Below are positions 1 to 12,400 of a stretch of 64,000 bases of DNA, piece after piece; position 1 is the first letter of the stretch; every line of letters starts with the position of its first letter. The translations under genes and the position numbers were made by a program. Location of the stretch: positions 434,001 to 498,000 of the forward strand of contig NW_024881868.1 in assembly GCF_019059575.1 (NCBI RefSeq), in the 5' to 3' direction. The notes beneath the pieces were generated by a model. That model saw only the letters and a program-made list of their open reading frames with translations. It searched no databases and was not told the origin of the DNA. The stretch is from Amphibalanus amphitrite. Taxonomy: Eukaryota; Arthropoda; Thecostraca; Balanomorpha; Balanidae.

Positions 1-844
1 GGTCACAGGTCAGGTCACATGAGCCCAAGTTTACTAAGGTTGTGTGATACATGTTTTATGGCCAATTTTTCATTTCCAACTCAATGGTGTTGGTTATACG
101 ACTATCAGGTACGGCTTAGGTCACTTTCTGGTGAAGTTCAGGTCAAGGTCAGGTCAAGGTCAGGCCAAAAAAGGTCAAATTTTAAAGTTGATAGTTTTGC
201 ATAAAATGGGTATTGATTCGATGCACCTCGTCACGGGGAGTCTAATGGTGGTCTTTGTTTTGCGCTACGGGGTCTAGAATTGCTAAAAATTGAGTTTGAA
301 AATTTGAAGTCATCAATTTTGAACAGTTTATTCGCTATAACTTCGCCAAAAAAAAGAGGTATCAATCTCAAATTTGGTATGTGGATGGAAGGCGGTAAGG
401 ACTATCACATATATTCCGGTTTTTGCGAAATTCAAAAAACTTTTTGGATTTTTCGATTATTATATCCAAAAAATCTATTTTTGATTTTTGAGGGTCAAAA
501 TCCAAAAATTTCAAAAATCCGAGATAGCAGTTTTGTAGCCCTGTCCAATCTACAGCTTTTATGTCTTTATCATTTTTTTTGTATTTGCAAAGCTATGGGC
601 CTGACAGCTCTTCCCGCGAAACCCTTTTTTGGGTCGAAAACGGCAGAACATGACGTCACTCTGACGTCATTTCCGGCCAACCTATCATAGCCTTTGGAAA
701 AAATTTTGGTCACAATGTGTAAAATTGATGTCCGGGAGGGTACTGAAAGTTTGGTGACGATCGGCGCAGTGGTTCTGGAGATATATCGAAAAGTCTGGAG
801 GGGGGGCAAAAAATAGCCCCCCCCCCCACCAGGTCGCGGGTTAA
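1..844. mobile_element. TTAA/CCC-type non-autonomous element, copy 1 (left part outside the window)
   Basis: The right end reads ...CACCAGGTCGCGGG followed by TTAA at 841-844, matching the right ends of the copies at 19242-20383 and 25690-26894. Shared landmarks are GGTCA arrays near 1-20 and 114-178, paired TGACGTCA-type sites near 650-670, and the terminal G-run/C-run hairpin near 797-827. The start lies before the window. CCC/GGG ends and a TTAA flank resemble piggyBac-type non-autonomous elements; no transposase is seen. A Harbinger-like element begins exactly at its right boundary. Confidence 0.7.
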
Positions 845-2031
845 GGCCTGGCTACACTATGCGCTTTCTGCGTGCGTTTTTTGCGGGTTTGCAGGTTTTG
901 CGTAATGTCGTGCGAGAAAAATAAACGATAGGTAGGGGGAATAGGTCAAAAACGCCCCCCGCGCGAAACCTTCTGTCACTCAACCTAACACAGATTACTC
1001 AAACCTTTGGGCACCATCATGTAGCTCATTCTTTTTACTACGCTTTGAGACCAAGAAAAGACACCTGCGTGTGGTATTCAACCCCCCAAAAAGGTTTTCG
1101 CATACCCTTACAAAAGGGCGTTTTGCCTCACACCCTGGGTAATACGCCCACACCCATGTGCAAAGCGCCCCCACCCCATCCATCAACAGAATATGATGAA
1201 CATGGCAGAACTTGACTCATTTGTGGTCAACCTATCATAGCCTTTGGAATAAAATTGTGTTGCAATGTGTAAAATGGATGCCCGGAGGAGTCCTGAAAGT
1301 TTGGTGACGATATCTGCAGTCGTTTAGGACATATCAGCAAAAAAAAGGACAGGGAGAGGCCTTTTCGGCCCCGACCTGCAGGGCGCTTCCCTGCACTCTC
1401 ACCACCGTGCAAAACGCCCCCTTTCAGAAAACTGGGGGCGTCTTGCCCCATGCATCGAGTAGGCGTCTTTCCCCATCCACTCCATTTCCGGTCAACAAAA
1501 TATTGACAAAAAACGCGCCACTAACGCCGCAGCATAATAAATTCAACAGAATGACAATAAAACGCAGTCTTGAGTGATGTGCAGTTTGTGCACAATAGCA
1601 AGTTTTGTGATATAAAGAGGGCACCAAAATATTAGGAATCTTCTGTAAAAACAACAAAAACAACACCCAAAACCAACATCAGCACCTACCCACGCTGCTC
1701 CTCAAGACGCAGAACCGGAAATAGAGACCTACGTAAACAAGGAGCTGACTGCTCTGAAAGACAGGATAAAACACCTATCCGTCGATAAAAAATACGATTT
1801 TTTAGGGTAGGCGTTTAACCCAGGGGTGCGTTTTCCCCACAGTTACCCTACCTATTACGTTTTTGTGATGTTTTTTATATTCAATTTTAGTTAATATAAG
1901 AGTTATATTAACTTTTGCATTTAACTAATTTAAAAGTTATATCATTTAGAACTTTTTTCTAGAATGATATTACGCAAAGAACGCAAACCCGCAAAAAATG
2001 CACGCAGAAAACGCATAGTGTAGCCAGGCCT
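844..2031. mobile_element. Harbinger-like non-autonomous element with TTA duplication
   Basis: Inverted terminal repeats of about 50 bp begin AGGCCTGGCTACACTATGCG at 844 and end with the complement at 2031. A 3-bp direct repeat TTA flanks it (841-843 and 2032-2034), as for PIF/Harbinger elements. Inside is a second pair of inverted ends (near 931-960 and 1827-1855, AGGTAGGG... with CGCCC), suggesting an older nested insertion. A fragment near 1230-1330 is related to the TTAA element on the left. No transposase reading frame was recognised. Confidence 0.65.
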
Positions 2032-2034
2032 TTA

Positions 2035-2917
2035 CGGAAAGCTGGCCTGTGCGTCCGTCCGCCAAGGCGGCGAACGGTCGGGACGGTGACCGGAAATGCG
2101 CGACAAACTAACACTCACTATGGCCGACAGACGGCAGAAAATATCGGGCTACTCACTCAACGTGTTTGTGCTTAATGCTTATGTCCCGACTAAAAACAAA
2201 ACACTATAGGAGGATCTGTCGCCACAACTGGCTAGTGGTCAGAGTACTGGTGCAGCTTTGAACATCAACGTCTGCCATGTGGAATAAGGATATCCATACC
2301 ATATCCATATTCACCAGAACCTGCCTGCAGCTCTCTACAAATTACGGAATACGGACAGCCGTTTTGGAGCACAGCAAGACGCATGATCCACTCACATTAC
2401 ACAGTTTCAGGGTGATGAGCATCATTTGCACAGGCCGCACAGCATCACAAAGGGCCGCGCAGAAGGCACGGTTTATCAAGTGTGACTCAACACCGCAATT
2501 CGCTCCACATATATATGCTGTTTCGTCGACCGGAAGCCGGATGGCGCCCACTGTCGGCCGCAGGGGGCGCCGGGACGGACGGACCAACTTCCGGTGGTCG
2601 CCTCTATCCGACACTGTCGATAAATGTGGTCGCTCGTGGTATCCCGGCAGTAGCTCACAGTCGCTCCTGAATCAGTGCAGTGTTACTGCGAGCGTATAAC
2701 GTGCCAGAATCGGAGTGTATCAGTGTCACTGTGCTGCTGTAGAACGCTCCAAAGCCGCGGCGTCTCAGTGTCTCAGTGTTACTGCAGTCGTAGAACATCC
2801 CGAAGTCACGGTTTGGTAACACTCCGAGCCATTCACGTGTTGTGCTCTAGACTCTAGAAGAGTGAAGGGACCCCGGCCGGCGCGCGGTCGTCCCAGATCT
2901 TCTGCAGCGCGGCAACC
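2035..2917. other. Upstream region of the secreted-protein gene
   Basis: No repeat or gene was recognised. The stretch from about 2660 has several copies of TCAGTGT-like words (near 2675, 2722, 2765 and 2775) that resemble arthropod initiator sequences. The transcription start and any 5' UTR exon cannot be fixed from sequence alone. Confidence 0.3.
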
Positions 2918-5632
2918 ATGCTCGAGCTGCCGCTGCGGGCAGCGCTGCTGGCTCTGCTGTGGGCTGGGGCTCACAGCTTAAGATGTAACACACCTAATGG
3001 CTGCTGTCGTTTCCGACGGGGTTCTCAAAACGGCATCGAGTGCGACCTTAGCATGCACAAGAAGGTGAATTCACAATTGCGATATTTTGCTGTAACATAA
3101 AGGGTGCCAGGAAATTATTTGTCCCTCCATCAGCTCGCCGCCTAGTTAATAAACAAAGAGCCCCTGGGTCATGGTTTATTTCGCGATAGTATCCCCCGCC
3201 CCGTCATACCCATTATTTCATCCGCTCTGGCATCCCAGAGCGGGTATGGGAACTATGGGAACTACATTTTGTGCGAGTTTCAGCTTGATCGGAGGTGTCC
3301 CGAATCCGGGCTGAATCCGGGCTGCGACGTATGGAGTGTCGTTTATTTGTACATTTTGCCCTGCTGAGGTCAAACGGGGTCACATATCGAGAGGCGGTTT
3401 CTAAGGAAAGTTACTACGGCCTATGAACTACCCGATGATGTGCTTTGATTTGGAATTCGGTCAATCCCTCTACTCGAGAACTGCTGTGCAAGTGTATTTT
3501 CGACATAGCCCACAAATGATCTTAGGTCATCGCATGACCTTGAGAGGTCAAATGGGTATTGAGAAAGTAAGATTAGATGCTTGCGAGTCGATTGGTGCCA
3601 TTTTAGCGCTCTAGCTCTACCTACTCGGTAGGCCACAATCTGCTGTGCAAATTTTGGCCACGTGACCTTTGCTGACCTCTGTAGGTCAAACGGCTGGGAG
3701 TGTCCTCGAATGACTCGGACTGTGGATTGGGCATGTCAGGACCTACATGGTGTGCGAGTTTCAGCTTGATCGAAGGCGTCCCGAATCTGGGCTGAATCCG
3801 GGCTGAATCTGGACTAAATATGGGCTGTCTTGATGGACATGTGCCCGACAGTGTAAGATCCACAGAGGGAGCAGCTGACCTCCAAGGAGGTTCAGACAGG
3901 ATATCAACTCGCTTGATGTCCCGAGAGCCGATGCCGCATTCTCGAAAGTGATCGGCCAAGGAAGAAAGCAGTAAGTGAAAAATCCACCCCTTTACTGGCT
4001 CGGCAACTCACTTGGCAGATTAAAAACTTAATTCCAGGTGGCCAAAACGGTAGTTTCTTCACTCAGCTGAGACGGAATACCTGACTTGTGCAAATATTTT
4101 CGTTTTTTTTTTTGTTGTTGTTGAAAGGCCAAGGTCTGGATTCGGAAAAATAAGTGGCCTAAAACCGGTGAGAAAACTAGATTTGGGGGTACCCTAGGTT
4201 GATCTCTTTTATGGTTCAGCCCCCCCCCCCCCCCAAGTCTGGAAGAAGTTCCCGCGCCACTGGGGATTATAGCTGAATAAACAAGGGGCAAATAATTTCT
4301 GGACACCCTGCACATACCGTTAGGATGATGCATTTTGCTTATGGGTGCCGGGTGGGATTAATTTCGAGCATTGATATGTACCTGCTTATCTATTGAGACG
4401 TTCGATTGTCAAAGAGATTGCATGATCTCACACGATCCTTGACATGTACTCTACAGGTTATGGACGTACCCAAGGATAAGACGTCTTCGAGCTATCAAGT
4501 ACTGCACTTCACAAATGGCTCATATGGTGTGAAGGTGGAACACAACGCTTTGGACGGAAAGCAAGACGTTCTTTTGAAAGACCTGGACACTGCCATCTTC
4601 CTGGGTAGAGATCAAACACCAACCGTGCCGTCGCCGGTCGGCACCAGCGGCAACCTAACCATCGACCGGGTGTTGAAGGTCGAACTGCACCCGCACGCGC
4701 TGGACGGCTGGAGAGGCACCGACTCGGTGGTGCAGATCACCAACGTGGCCAGGTGCCGGGTGGACGGTAGCGCGCTGGCGGCCACCACCGTCGTGCGCCG
4801 ACTTCTCCTGGAGAACATCACCGAACTGGTGCTGGCTAAGGGCGCCATCCAGGCCACAGTCGACGAACTCACCCTGCGCAACGTCACCGTCGCCGAGTGC
4901 GCACGCGGCGCGCTGGCCGGCCGCGTCGGCCGCCTGCGGCTGATCTCGGCCGAGGTGCGCACGCTGCGCTCCGGGTGTCTGCATGTGCTACCGGGCGCCA
5001 AGGAGCTCTCACTGAGGCACAGCCGGCTGGGCCGGGTCAGCGCAGACGCCATCACCGGGGCCGTGGACGAGCTGACCTTTCTCGACTGCAAGGTATTGGC
5101 CATCGACACCGGTGGCGTGCAGCTGAACGTGTCGCGGCTCTCGCTCAGGCAGACTGACATCGGCGACCTGTGGCCGGACTCGCTCTGGGTGAACGCCAGT
5201 AGAGGCCTCTCGGTGCGCGACCTGCGGGTCTCGTCCCGTCTGCACCCCGGTGGGCTGCGAGGTCTCCGTGCGGCGGGCGACCGTGGCACCGGCCGGCGGC
5301 CGGCGCTCAACATCACCGTGCTGCGGGTGGAGCGAGCCGACCCGGGATCGCTCGAGTTCGATGACAACACGACCGTCAACGTCAAGGAGCTGACATTCGA
5401 CATACACAAGGAGTGCGAGAGGGGAGACCACCACCCGCACTCTGTGTACGTCCAGTCGGCGTGGCAGAGCGCCGGTTCGTCCGGTGGGTGTCAGTCCAGC
5501 ATCGGCGACTTCTTCAGACCAATGTTCCAATGCGATTTCCAGAGAGTGCTGAACGAAACTGAAGGAGGACCCTGGAACACGGACGAGCAGAGGAACTCTT
5601 GTAACAGGGAAGCCTGCACCCTGCCGCCGTAA
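2918..5632 (+). CDS. Secreted glycoprotein of about 440 aa with repetitive beta-strand pattern, unrecognised family
   Basis: Two exons are inferred: 2918-3064 (49 codons) and 4457-5632, joined in phase 0 by GT (3065) and AG (4455-4456). The start ATG at 2918 has a good CAACC context. Residues 1-20 form a signal peptide with an ALLALLWAGAHS core, followed by a Cys-rich stretch (C23, C29, C30, C42). The rest alternates short hydrophobic strands of the type VDELTLRNVTV or VGRLRLISAEV at fairly regular spacing, like a right-handed beta-helix or leucine-rich solenoid. Many N-x-S/T sequons and a C-terminal group of cysteines fit secretion. No catalytic motif and no transmembrane segment are seen. 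The intron holds a 1.2-kb inverted-repeat element. Family and function are not recognised; the two-exon join is inferred and an extra 5' exon is possible. Confidence 0.7.
3101..4309. mobile_element. Inverted-repeat element inside the intron of the secreted-protein gene
   Basis: The ends are inverted copies of about 26 bp: AGGGTGCCAGGAAATTATTT at 3101 and the complement of AGGGTGTCCAGAAATTATTT ending at 4309. No target duplication was clear. Inside, a segment of about 60 bp with GTGCGAGTTTCAGCTTGATC occurs twice in direct orientation (near 3272-3322 and 3748-3803). No coding capacity is evident. Confidence 0.5.
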
Positions 5633-6499
5633 TCAAAATCTAGGACAGCCGGCAAAACTGGCGCAGTCCGGTGCGGCGCGGAGATCGCGGGAGCTTTCTC
5701 GTTATCATGACGTTGAACCTCTGGAGTGGGCAGCGCGCCACCGGTGCTTTCTCCACTAGCAAGGCTGTGCTGCATCGCCGTTACTGCAACTGAGCATGAA
5801 ACTTCAGGCCCAGGTGTTAACTGTTAACTGTTAAGCCAGCATTGTCACAACTGTAGCGGCAGACACGTGTTCTGCATTATTTAGCTTCCAGTTCAGAGCA
5901 AGATCGGCCGCAGCTGCACACGGTCGACCCCCGGCGAGCCAACAATCATCGTCGAGCCCACTCCTGCTCGTCCTAACACCACAGCTCGGTGACAGTCGGC
6001 CTGTGCACCAGCGTCAGATTTCATTGCGCCCGGATGCGCGTCAAGGGATGGAGAAGTTAACCATCACTTCAACGAACACCGGCAAGTAGCCATACTACCT
6101 TAACTCCCTTAGAACTGAAATCAGTTCCGCTTCACAACAGAGCGATGTGCGAACTTCTGCCACATTTTCACTTTATCCTTATGAGTATGGATGGCTCTGC
6201 GTTGGCGATGATGGGCTGACATTGCGCAGCAGAGCATCGATATCTGGCGACAGGTATTTTGAAATATACCTAAGGTTGACAATAATGACTCTCTGATTCA
6301 CACATTCTATGCCTCTCCCACTTCCCTCCCTCCCACGCTTTCGACAATAAATGCCTTGGATATGATTTGCGTTTGTATTCAACCAACACACTCAGTAATA
6401 ACAGATCACAATGACAATAACACGTGATAGTATACAGATGGCGATGATCCCATCCCTCCCTCCCAATCCCTTCCCCGTATGGTCCCTGTCCATCCCTCG
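5633..6499. other. Region between convergent genes (3' UTRs)
   Basis: This separates the stop codons of two convergent genes. A plus-strand AATAAA at 6346-6351 is a plausible polyadenylation signal for the upstream gene and would make its 3' UTR about 0.7 kb, reaching to within 150 bp of the opposing stop codon. No clear minus-strand AATAAA was seen for the helicase gene. Overlapping 3' UTRs are likely. Confidence 0.4.
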
Positions 6500-9400
6500 T
6501 CACCGCTCGAGCTCCACCTTCGACTTGCCCCTTCCCTTGGGCATCTTCTTGTTGGTGGAGTCGTCCAGCTCCTTCCCTTTGTAGTAGTGCGGCGCCACCT
6601 CGCGCAGCCAGACGCTCTCGATCTCCACGATTTGCCGCATGAACTCCTTGGTGGTGAACACCAGCTCAAAGTAGATGACCCAGCGCGGCAGGTCCTCGAA
6701 CAGACACGAGTTGGGGTGGATGTGCACCGTCTGCGACTGCTTCACCGTCTGGTAGCCGCCGGCCTTGGTCAGCCGAGCCGTGTGGTAGAAGAAGCCGGCC
6801 GTGATCGCCTTGCGGATGGCCGTATTGTCGTCCTTGTTGGCCGAGACGAGCGGCACCTCGATCCTCTCCAGCATGCTGGCCAGCTGGTCCCGCACGTCAC
6901 GCGCGCGCTTCATCGACCTGGGGGACGTAGGTGAACCGTCGGTCAGTAATGTGTACAGCCGCAGCTAGAGTGGGAGTGGGAACAACTAGGGCGTGGGCGG
7001 GCACGCAATAGGACAGCACAAGGAGTAGCAGAGAGACACAATTAGCACTGAACGGGAAAAGGACAGGGCCAGTGCTGGTGCGGGATCGGGATCATGAATC
7101 AAAGACGGTACTTAATGCAGCGGTAGGCCGTATTCGGCCCAGAGAGCTTTAGTATGAACTATCCATAACATATTCAACAACGGAATAACACCATCGCCGG
7201 GGAAGAGGTGGTCTAAGGTCTAAGACTTAAGTTGGTTTTCCAGAGTCTGTGAAAGGACTCAAACCAGAGTTAATTCACCACATGCTACCTGACCATTCAG
7301 TGACTGAAGCAACAGCGGTCAAACTCCGAAACAAACACGTTTATCCCACCGTAAAACCAGTCCAGTTGGACCAACGATTGAGGTCAGACGTTCGATACGT
7401 CACTACACCATCAGACCGCGAGACTCTGAGGTGCGGGCTTTATCGCACCGAGACGGAGTCCGCAGACACGATTTACATTTGCAAGCTCCGCGAAACCTGA
7501 ATGGCTTCCATGAATCGATATCGCGGCATGTCGAGGTAGGTACTGAATTTAAGACGTTACTGTTTCACTGGATAGATCAGACAAGCTTGGTCGCAGAACA
7601 TAACTATACACGATTGGAAATAGGCAAGGACCATGCCACCATGGTCAGCCCACGCCCAAACTGCGCATTTCTATAATGCTCCTAATTGTAACGGGAGCAG
7701 CTTTGATTCCATTGAGTCCGAAAGTGTTAACTCGTGCAGATCGACTGAAACATCAATGCAGCAGCAGTCACATATTTCCCCCGTAATCGAGTTTAGTTTA
7801 TAATTTGAACAGGCATTCACATGATGCCCTCCCAGAAACAAAGGCTAGGAATTAAACTACGCTTCGCGGCAGAGAAGCAGCAGTTGCCTCGCCTAGCCAA
7901 CGAACTTTGGTTAATGTTCCCGTTGGCCGCTCGCTGAAAATGAAACCCGGTGCAAAATCAGTGCACATACGATTGTTGGCATCGAAACATTCATCGATTG
8001 CGAGCACTCGCATGTTGCTGTCCGTACTGCCTCAAAGTGTTACCCGCAAACGCAGCCGTGTCGCGTCCCCTCAGGCCGCACAGGAAGCACAAACCCCTGA
8101 TACAAAATGCGGTCAGTCACAAACTGCGCAACGGCACAGGACGCTGCAGACTGATATGGCCGCAACATTTCCAGCCTTCCAGAGGGCAGTGGATGCTTTG
8201 TGATGGGTAATGGCTCTGTTCGCGACCTGCGCCTGAAGGAGTGCACTAATTTTGTTCATATATTGTAATCCAGATGAGGGATCGGTCCTGCCTTTACCCG
8301 CCTATAGCCCAATGATTGGGCGCGATGCATCCCCAACCTAATGTGTGTGGATGAGGCATAGTTTCACTTCCTCTCAAGGGTATATTAAGAGGACGCGAGA
8401 TTCCATCCTCCCCATCCCAGCTCTTACCCAGCTCATTCGGGTCCCCAGTGAGCGGTGAACGGCAGAGGCAGTAGCGATGTGACAATCGGATCAGAGACAT
8501 TCATCGTTTTTGCTCAGTTCCATAAGATCAATACTCAGCTACAGCATGAGGAAATATTCATAGTCAGTGATGACGTCTAGACTTCAGTCATTGTTAACGT
8601 ATTGCAGCTCGCAACGCAGTAAAAAAAAAAGTATTGATAATGAACACAATGCAAGTAATTTAGCGCGACAACTGGCGGCAAGTACCTACCACACAGCATC
8701 TGCTAAGAGAAAAAAACAGCGTCCATGGATACTTACCTGCCCTTGTTCCGTCAGACTGGCAAGTGGCAACACTGTCATTAATGATAAATACCGAACATTC
8801 CGATCCAGCGATGGAGCACCACAACTATGCAATAAAACCAGTATCCGGGAGCAACAAGAGTACAATTTACAACTAATTTAATCAGGCAGGTTTTTGATGA
8901 AAAAAGATCTTAGAACAGCAAAGCGTATCGGAATATTTTTATTGCACTTAACCCTTGCAATAAAAAAGATTAAATGACACTAAGAAACAAAAAGAAACGG
9001 AAACCTTTCCTACATAGCCAAAAAAAAAAAAACGAAACATACGTAACCATATACTTTGGTTAGCAAGAGAAAGTACGAAGTATTTCCACAGCTGCAAGCT
9101 ATGGCCTTAAGAGCCCCGGCCCCGGCCCGGTAGAAAGGAGCGACGCCGCCTTCTCTGCGATCTCTCTCGCCTATCATTTTCAAAACCCAAACCCCCTGTT
9201 ACGAGCGACGGTCACCATTATCCCAACTGAGCCGCTCTCACAGCACAGGCGGTGCGATGGGAGGATATAGGGCTGGCTGGGTGACCTGCCCTTCAGGGTT
9301 GGCGCAGCAGCGGCGCAGCATGGTGGCTGCTGAAACCAATACCCCAGCCTCAAATTCCTAATCTTCCACCGTTCTTCGGCCACCTTGTTAGACCAAAAGA

Positions 9401-12400
9401 GCGCGACCCCTCCCCCCTAAAAACTGAAGCCATGGCGCCACTCACCGGTACTGGATGAAGTTCTCATAGCACCACTGCGTGCTGAAGTCGGTCTCGGCCC
9501 ATTGTTCGTACACGTTCAGCAGCACCAGGTGGTCGCCGCCCGGCACGAAAAAGTTCTTCCTGGCCGTGTCGGCATGCACGGCCTTGTCCTTGGGCCGGTA
9601 GAAGACCGAGTTGTTGACGGAGAGCATGGCGGCAATGGTGACCACCTCCTCGGAGCAGTGGTACTTCTCCGAGGCGATGATCATCTTGGAGAGCTGCGGG
9701 TCGACGGGCAGCTCGGACATGCGTCGGCCGAGCGTGGTCAGCTCGCCCCGGTGGTTGAGCGCGCCCAGAGCGTACAGCTGCTCCAGCGCCAGCATCAGCG
9801 TCTCCTGCGGCGGCGGATCCAGGAAGTCGAAACTCAATAGGTCGTCGATGCCCAGCGACTTGAGCAGCAGCACGACGCTGCCCAGGTTGACGCGCTGGAT
9901 CTCGGGCACGGCGTTGTCCTCCAGCTCGTGCGCGTACGACCAGGCCGTGTACAGACGGAAACACTTCCCAGCGGCGACGCGTCCGGCGCGGCCGGCCCGC
10001 TGGTTGGCCGACGCCTTCGAGACGGGTGTCACGATCAGCGACTCCATGCCGGTGCGGGCGTTGTAGCTGTTCTGCTTGGCGAAACCCGGGTCGATGACGT
10101 AGATGATGCCGTCGATGGTCAGCGACGTCTCGGCGATGTTGGTGGCTAGGATCACCTTGCGCGCGCCAGGCGGCGTCGGCTCGAAGATCTTGGCCTGCAT
10201 CTCGGAGGGCAGGTTGGCGTAAATGGGCAGGATGATGAGCTCCTTGATCTTGGAGCCCAGCCGGCGGGTGCGCTCCAGCAGCAACTCCTGGCACGTCTCG
10301 ATCTCCTCCTGGCCAGTGAGGAACACCAGGATGTCGCCCAAGGGCTGCGTCACATGGATCTGTAGCACCGTCACCACGCACGCGTCAATGTAGTCGGCCT
10401 CGGGCGCCTTCGTGTAGTAAATGTCTACGGGGTAGCGACGGCCCGGAATCCGGAAAATCGGAGCGCCGTCGAAAAAGTCGGCGAATTTCTCGGCATCCAG
10501 CGTGGCCGACGATATGAGCAGCTTCAGGTCCTTGCGGAAACGGGCGATGTCCTTGACGAGTCCAAAGAGCACGTCTGTGTGCAGGGTGCGCTCGTGGGCC
10601 TCGTCGATGATCATCACGCTGTAGGATCCCAGGTCAGGCTCGGAGAGGAACTCTCGCAGCAGCATGCCGTCCGTCATGTACTTGATCCGGGTCCGCTCCG
10701 ACGTGCAGTCCTCGAAGCGAATGCTGTAGCCGACCTCGTTGCCGAGTTTGACGGCGAGTTCCTCGGCGACACGGGCAGCCACGGACATGGCTGCCACCCG
10801 GCGCGGCTGGGTGCAGCCGATCTTCATGTCGTTGTCGCAGAAGCCGCTGTGGTAGAGGAACTGCGGGATCTGTGTGGTCTTGCCGCTGCCCGTCTCGCCC
10901 TCAATGATGAGCACCTGGTGGTCGCGGATCGCCTGGATCAGGTCCTCTTTGAACGGGAACACTGGCAGGCTGCGCTGACATTCCTCGATCTCCTTGGCCT
11001 TTTTCTCACGCGCCGAGAGCACCCGCTCGGCGTCACCCTCCAGACGCGCGCTCACCGGACCGTCGGCCTTCTTTTCTTTACTCTTCTTTTTCTTTTTCTT
11101 CTTCTTTTTCTTGCCATCTCCGTCGTCCTCGCTGCCGGAACTGCTCTCCAACGTGCCCGGCATCTTCATGGCCTGCACAAACTCGACAGTGTCGTCCAGC
11201 ACCAGATCGTACTTATTTTCGGGCTCGCGGGCGCGCGCGTCTCGCGCGCCGACCCGGTACTGCGCGGCCTCCAGCTTCTCCTCTTCCCACTTGCGCTGCT
11301 CCGAGTTGGGCGCTTTCTCACGTGCGTCCGTCTCCGTGTACTTCTTGGTGGGCTCCTCCTTCATGTCCTCGGGCATGTGGTACCGCTGCACGCGCTCCAG
11401 GTCGCGCGCCTTCTCATGTTCTTTGGCCAGCGACAGCACGCGCTTCTTGTAATCTCTCTCACGTTTCTCGCGCTCGGTCAGTGTCGACTCCTCGAAGAGA
11501 TACTCGTCGTCGGCGATGTCCGCCTCGAGCTCGGCCAGCTTGTCCTCCTTACGCTTGGAGAGGTACTTGCGACGCGCCTCGAGCCGCAAACGGGGCACGG
11601 CCGCCGCGCGGTCCTCCGACTCCAGCTTCAGACGTTTGGCGGCCTCCTCGAACCCGCGCCGGTCTGCGGGGGTGGGGGGAGGGGCGTCAGGCGACGGGGC
11701 AACTCAGGGCTCCGCGGAAATAACAGACACTTAGCCTCGACTACAGCGGTACCCACTGAGGCGTGGTCTGTAATAGGATTATACATTGAGCTCTTTGTGC
11801 TTCAGTCGCAACGGTAATCATAGAGCGTACGGTCGATAATTTCGCTTCAGAATAATGAACTAAACTGGTCTCCATCGGGGCGAAGTTAACATAAAATTAC
11901 GCTAGTTTCCACCATGTGATAGAATATCAGTGAGCCCCAATTCGCATTTTAGATGCATCACCACCAATGCTGGCAATTTAACGGTGGCGCACGTCAATTT
12001 CACTAAAATATCGTGGCATGAAACAGCTTGTACTCTTTTGGACAGAAAATCTTGAAATAATTTAATGATTCCAGAAAGCCTATAACATAGCTTGCCAACA
12101 ATTTCCAGGGGATAAACCAATATCAAACTACGATGTGCAATATGTATCTATTTTTTATCCAGCACTAACTTACGCAGGTTTAGCGCATCGCAATATTGTA
12201 AGTTAAAATAAAAAGCCCACGCAAAATAATAAGTGCTCTGGCGACCAGCAGCTTGAGTATAGTCTGAATGTCCACAGCTATTAGACCGACAGCTGTCCGC
12301 TGTCAGAGCGACCCCGCTGCCAGACTCAAACCGAGCACACCCCACACCACTGAGTTGGAACGAGTGTGAGGACATTCATCCCATCAGAACTACTGGCCGC

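Noticed and set aside
280-690. 136-codon frame
   Set aside because: It lies wholly inside a non-autonomous TTAA element; equivalent positions in other copies are interrupted, so it is not a conserved protein.
4612-5409. Minus-strand open frame of 265 codons
   Set aside because: Antisense of the secreted-protein exon; Ser/Arg-rich without domain structure.
10579-11817. Long plus-strand open frame of 412 codons
   Set aside because: It is the antisense shadow of the DHX16 exon; leucine/valine-rich composition comes from complementary GC-rich codons.
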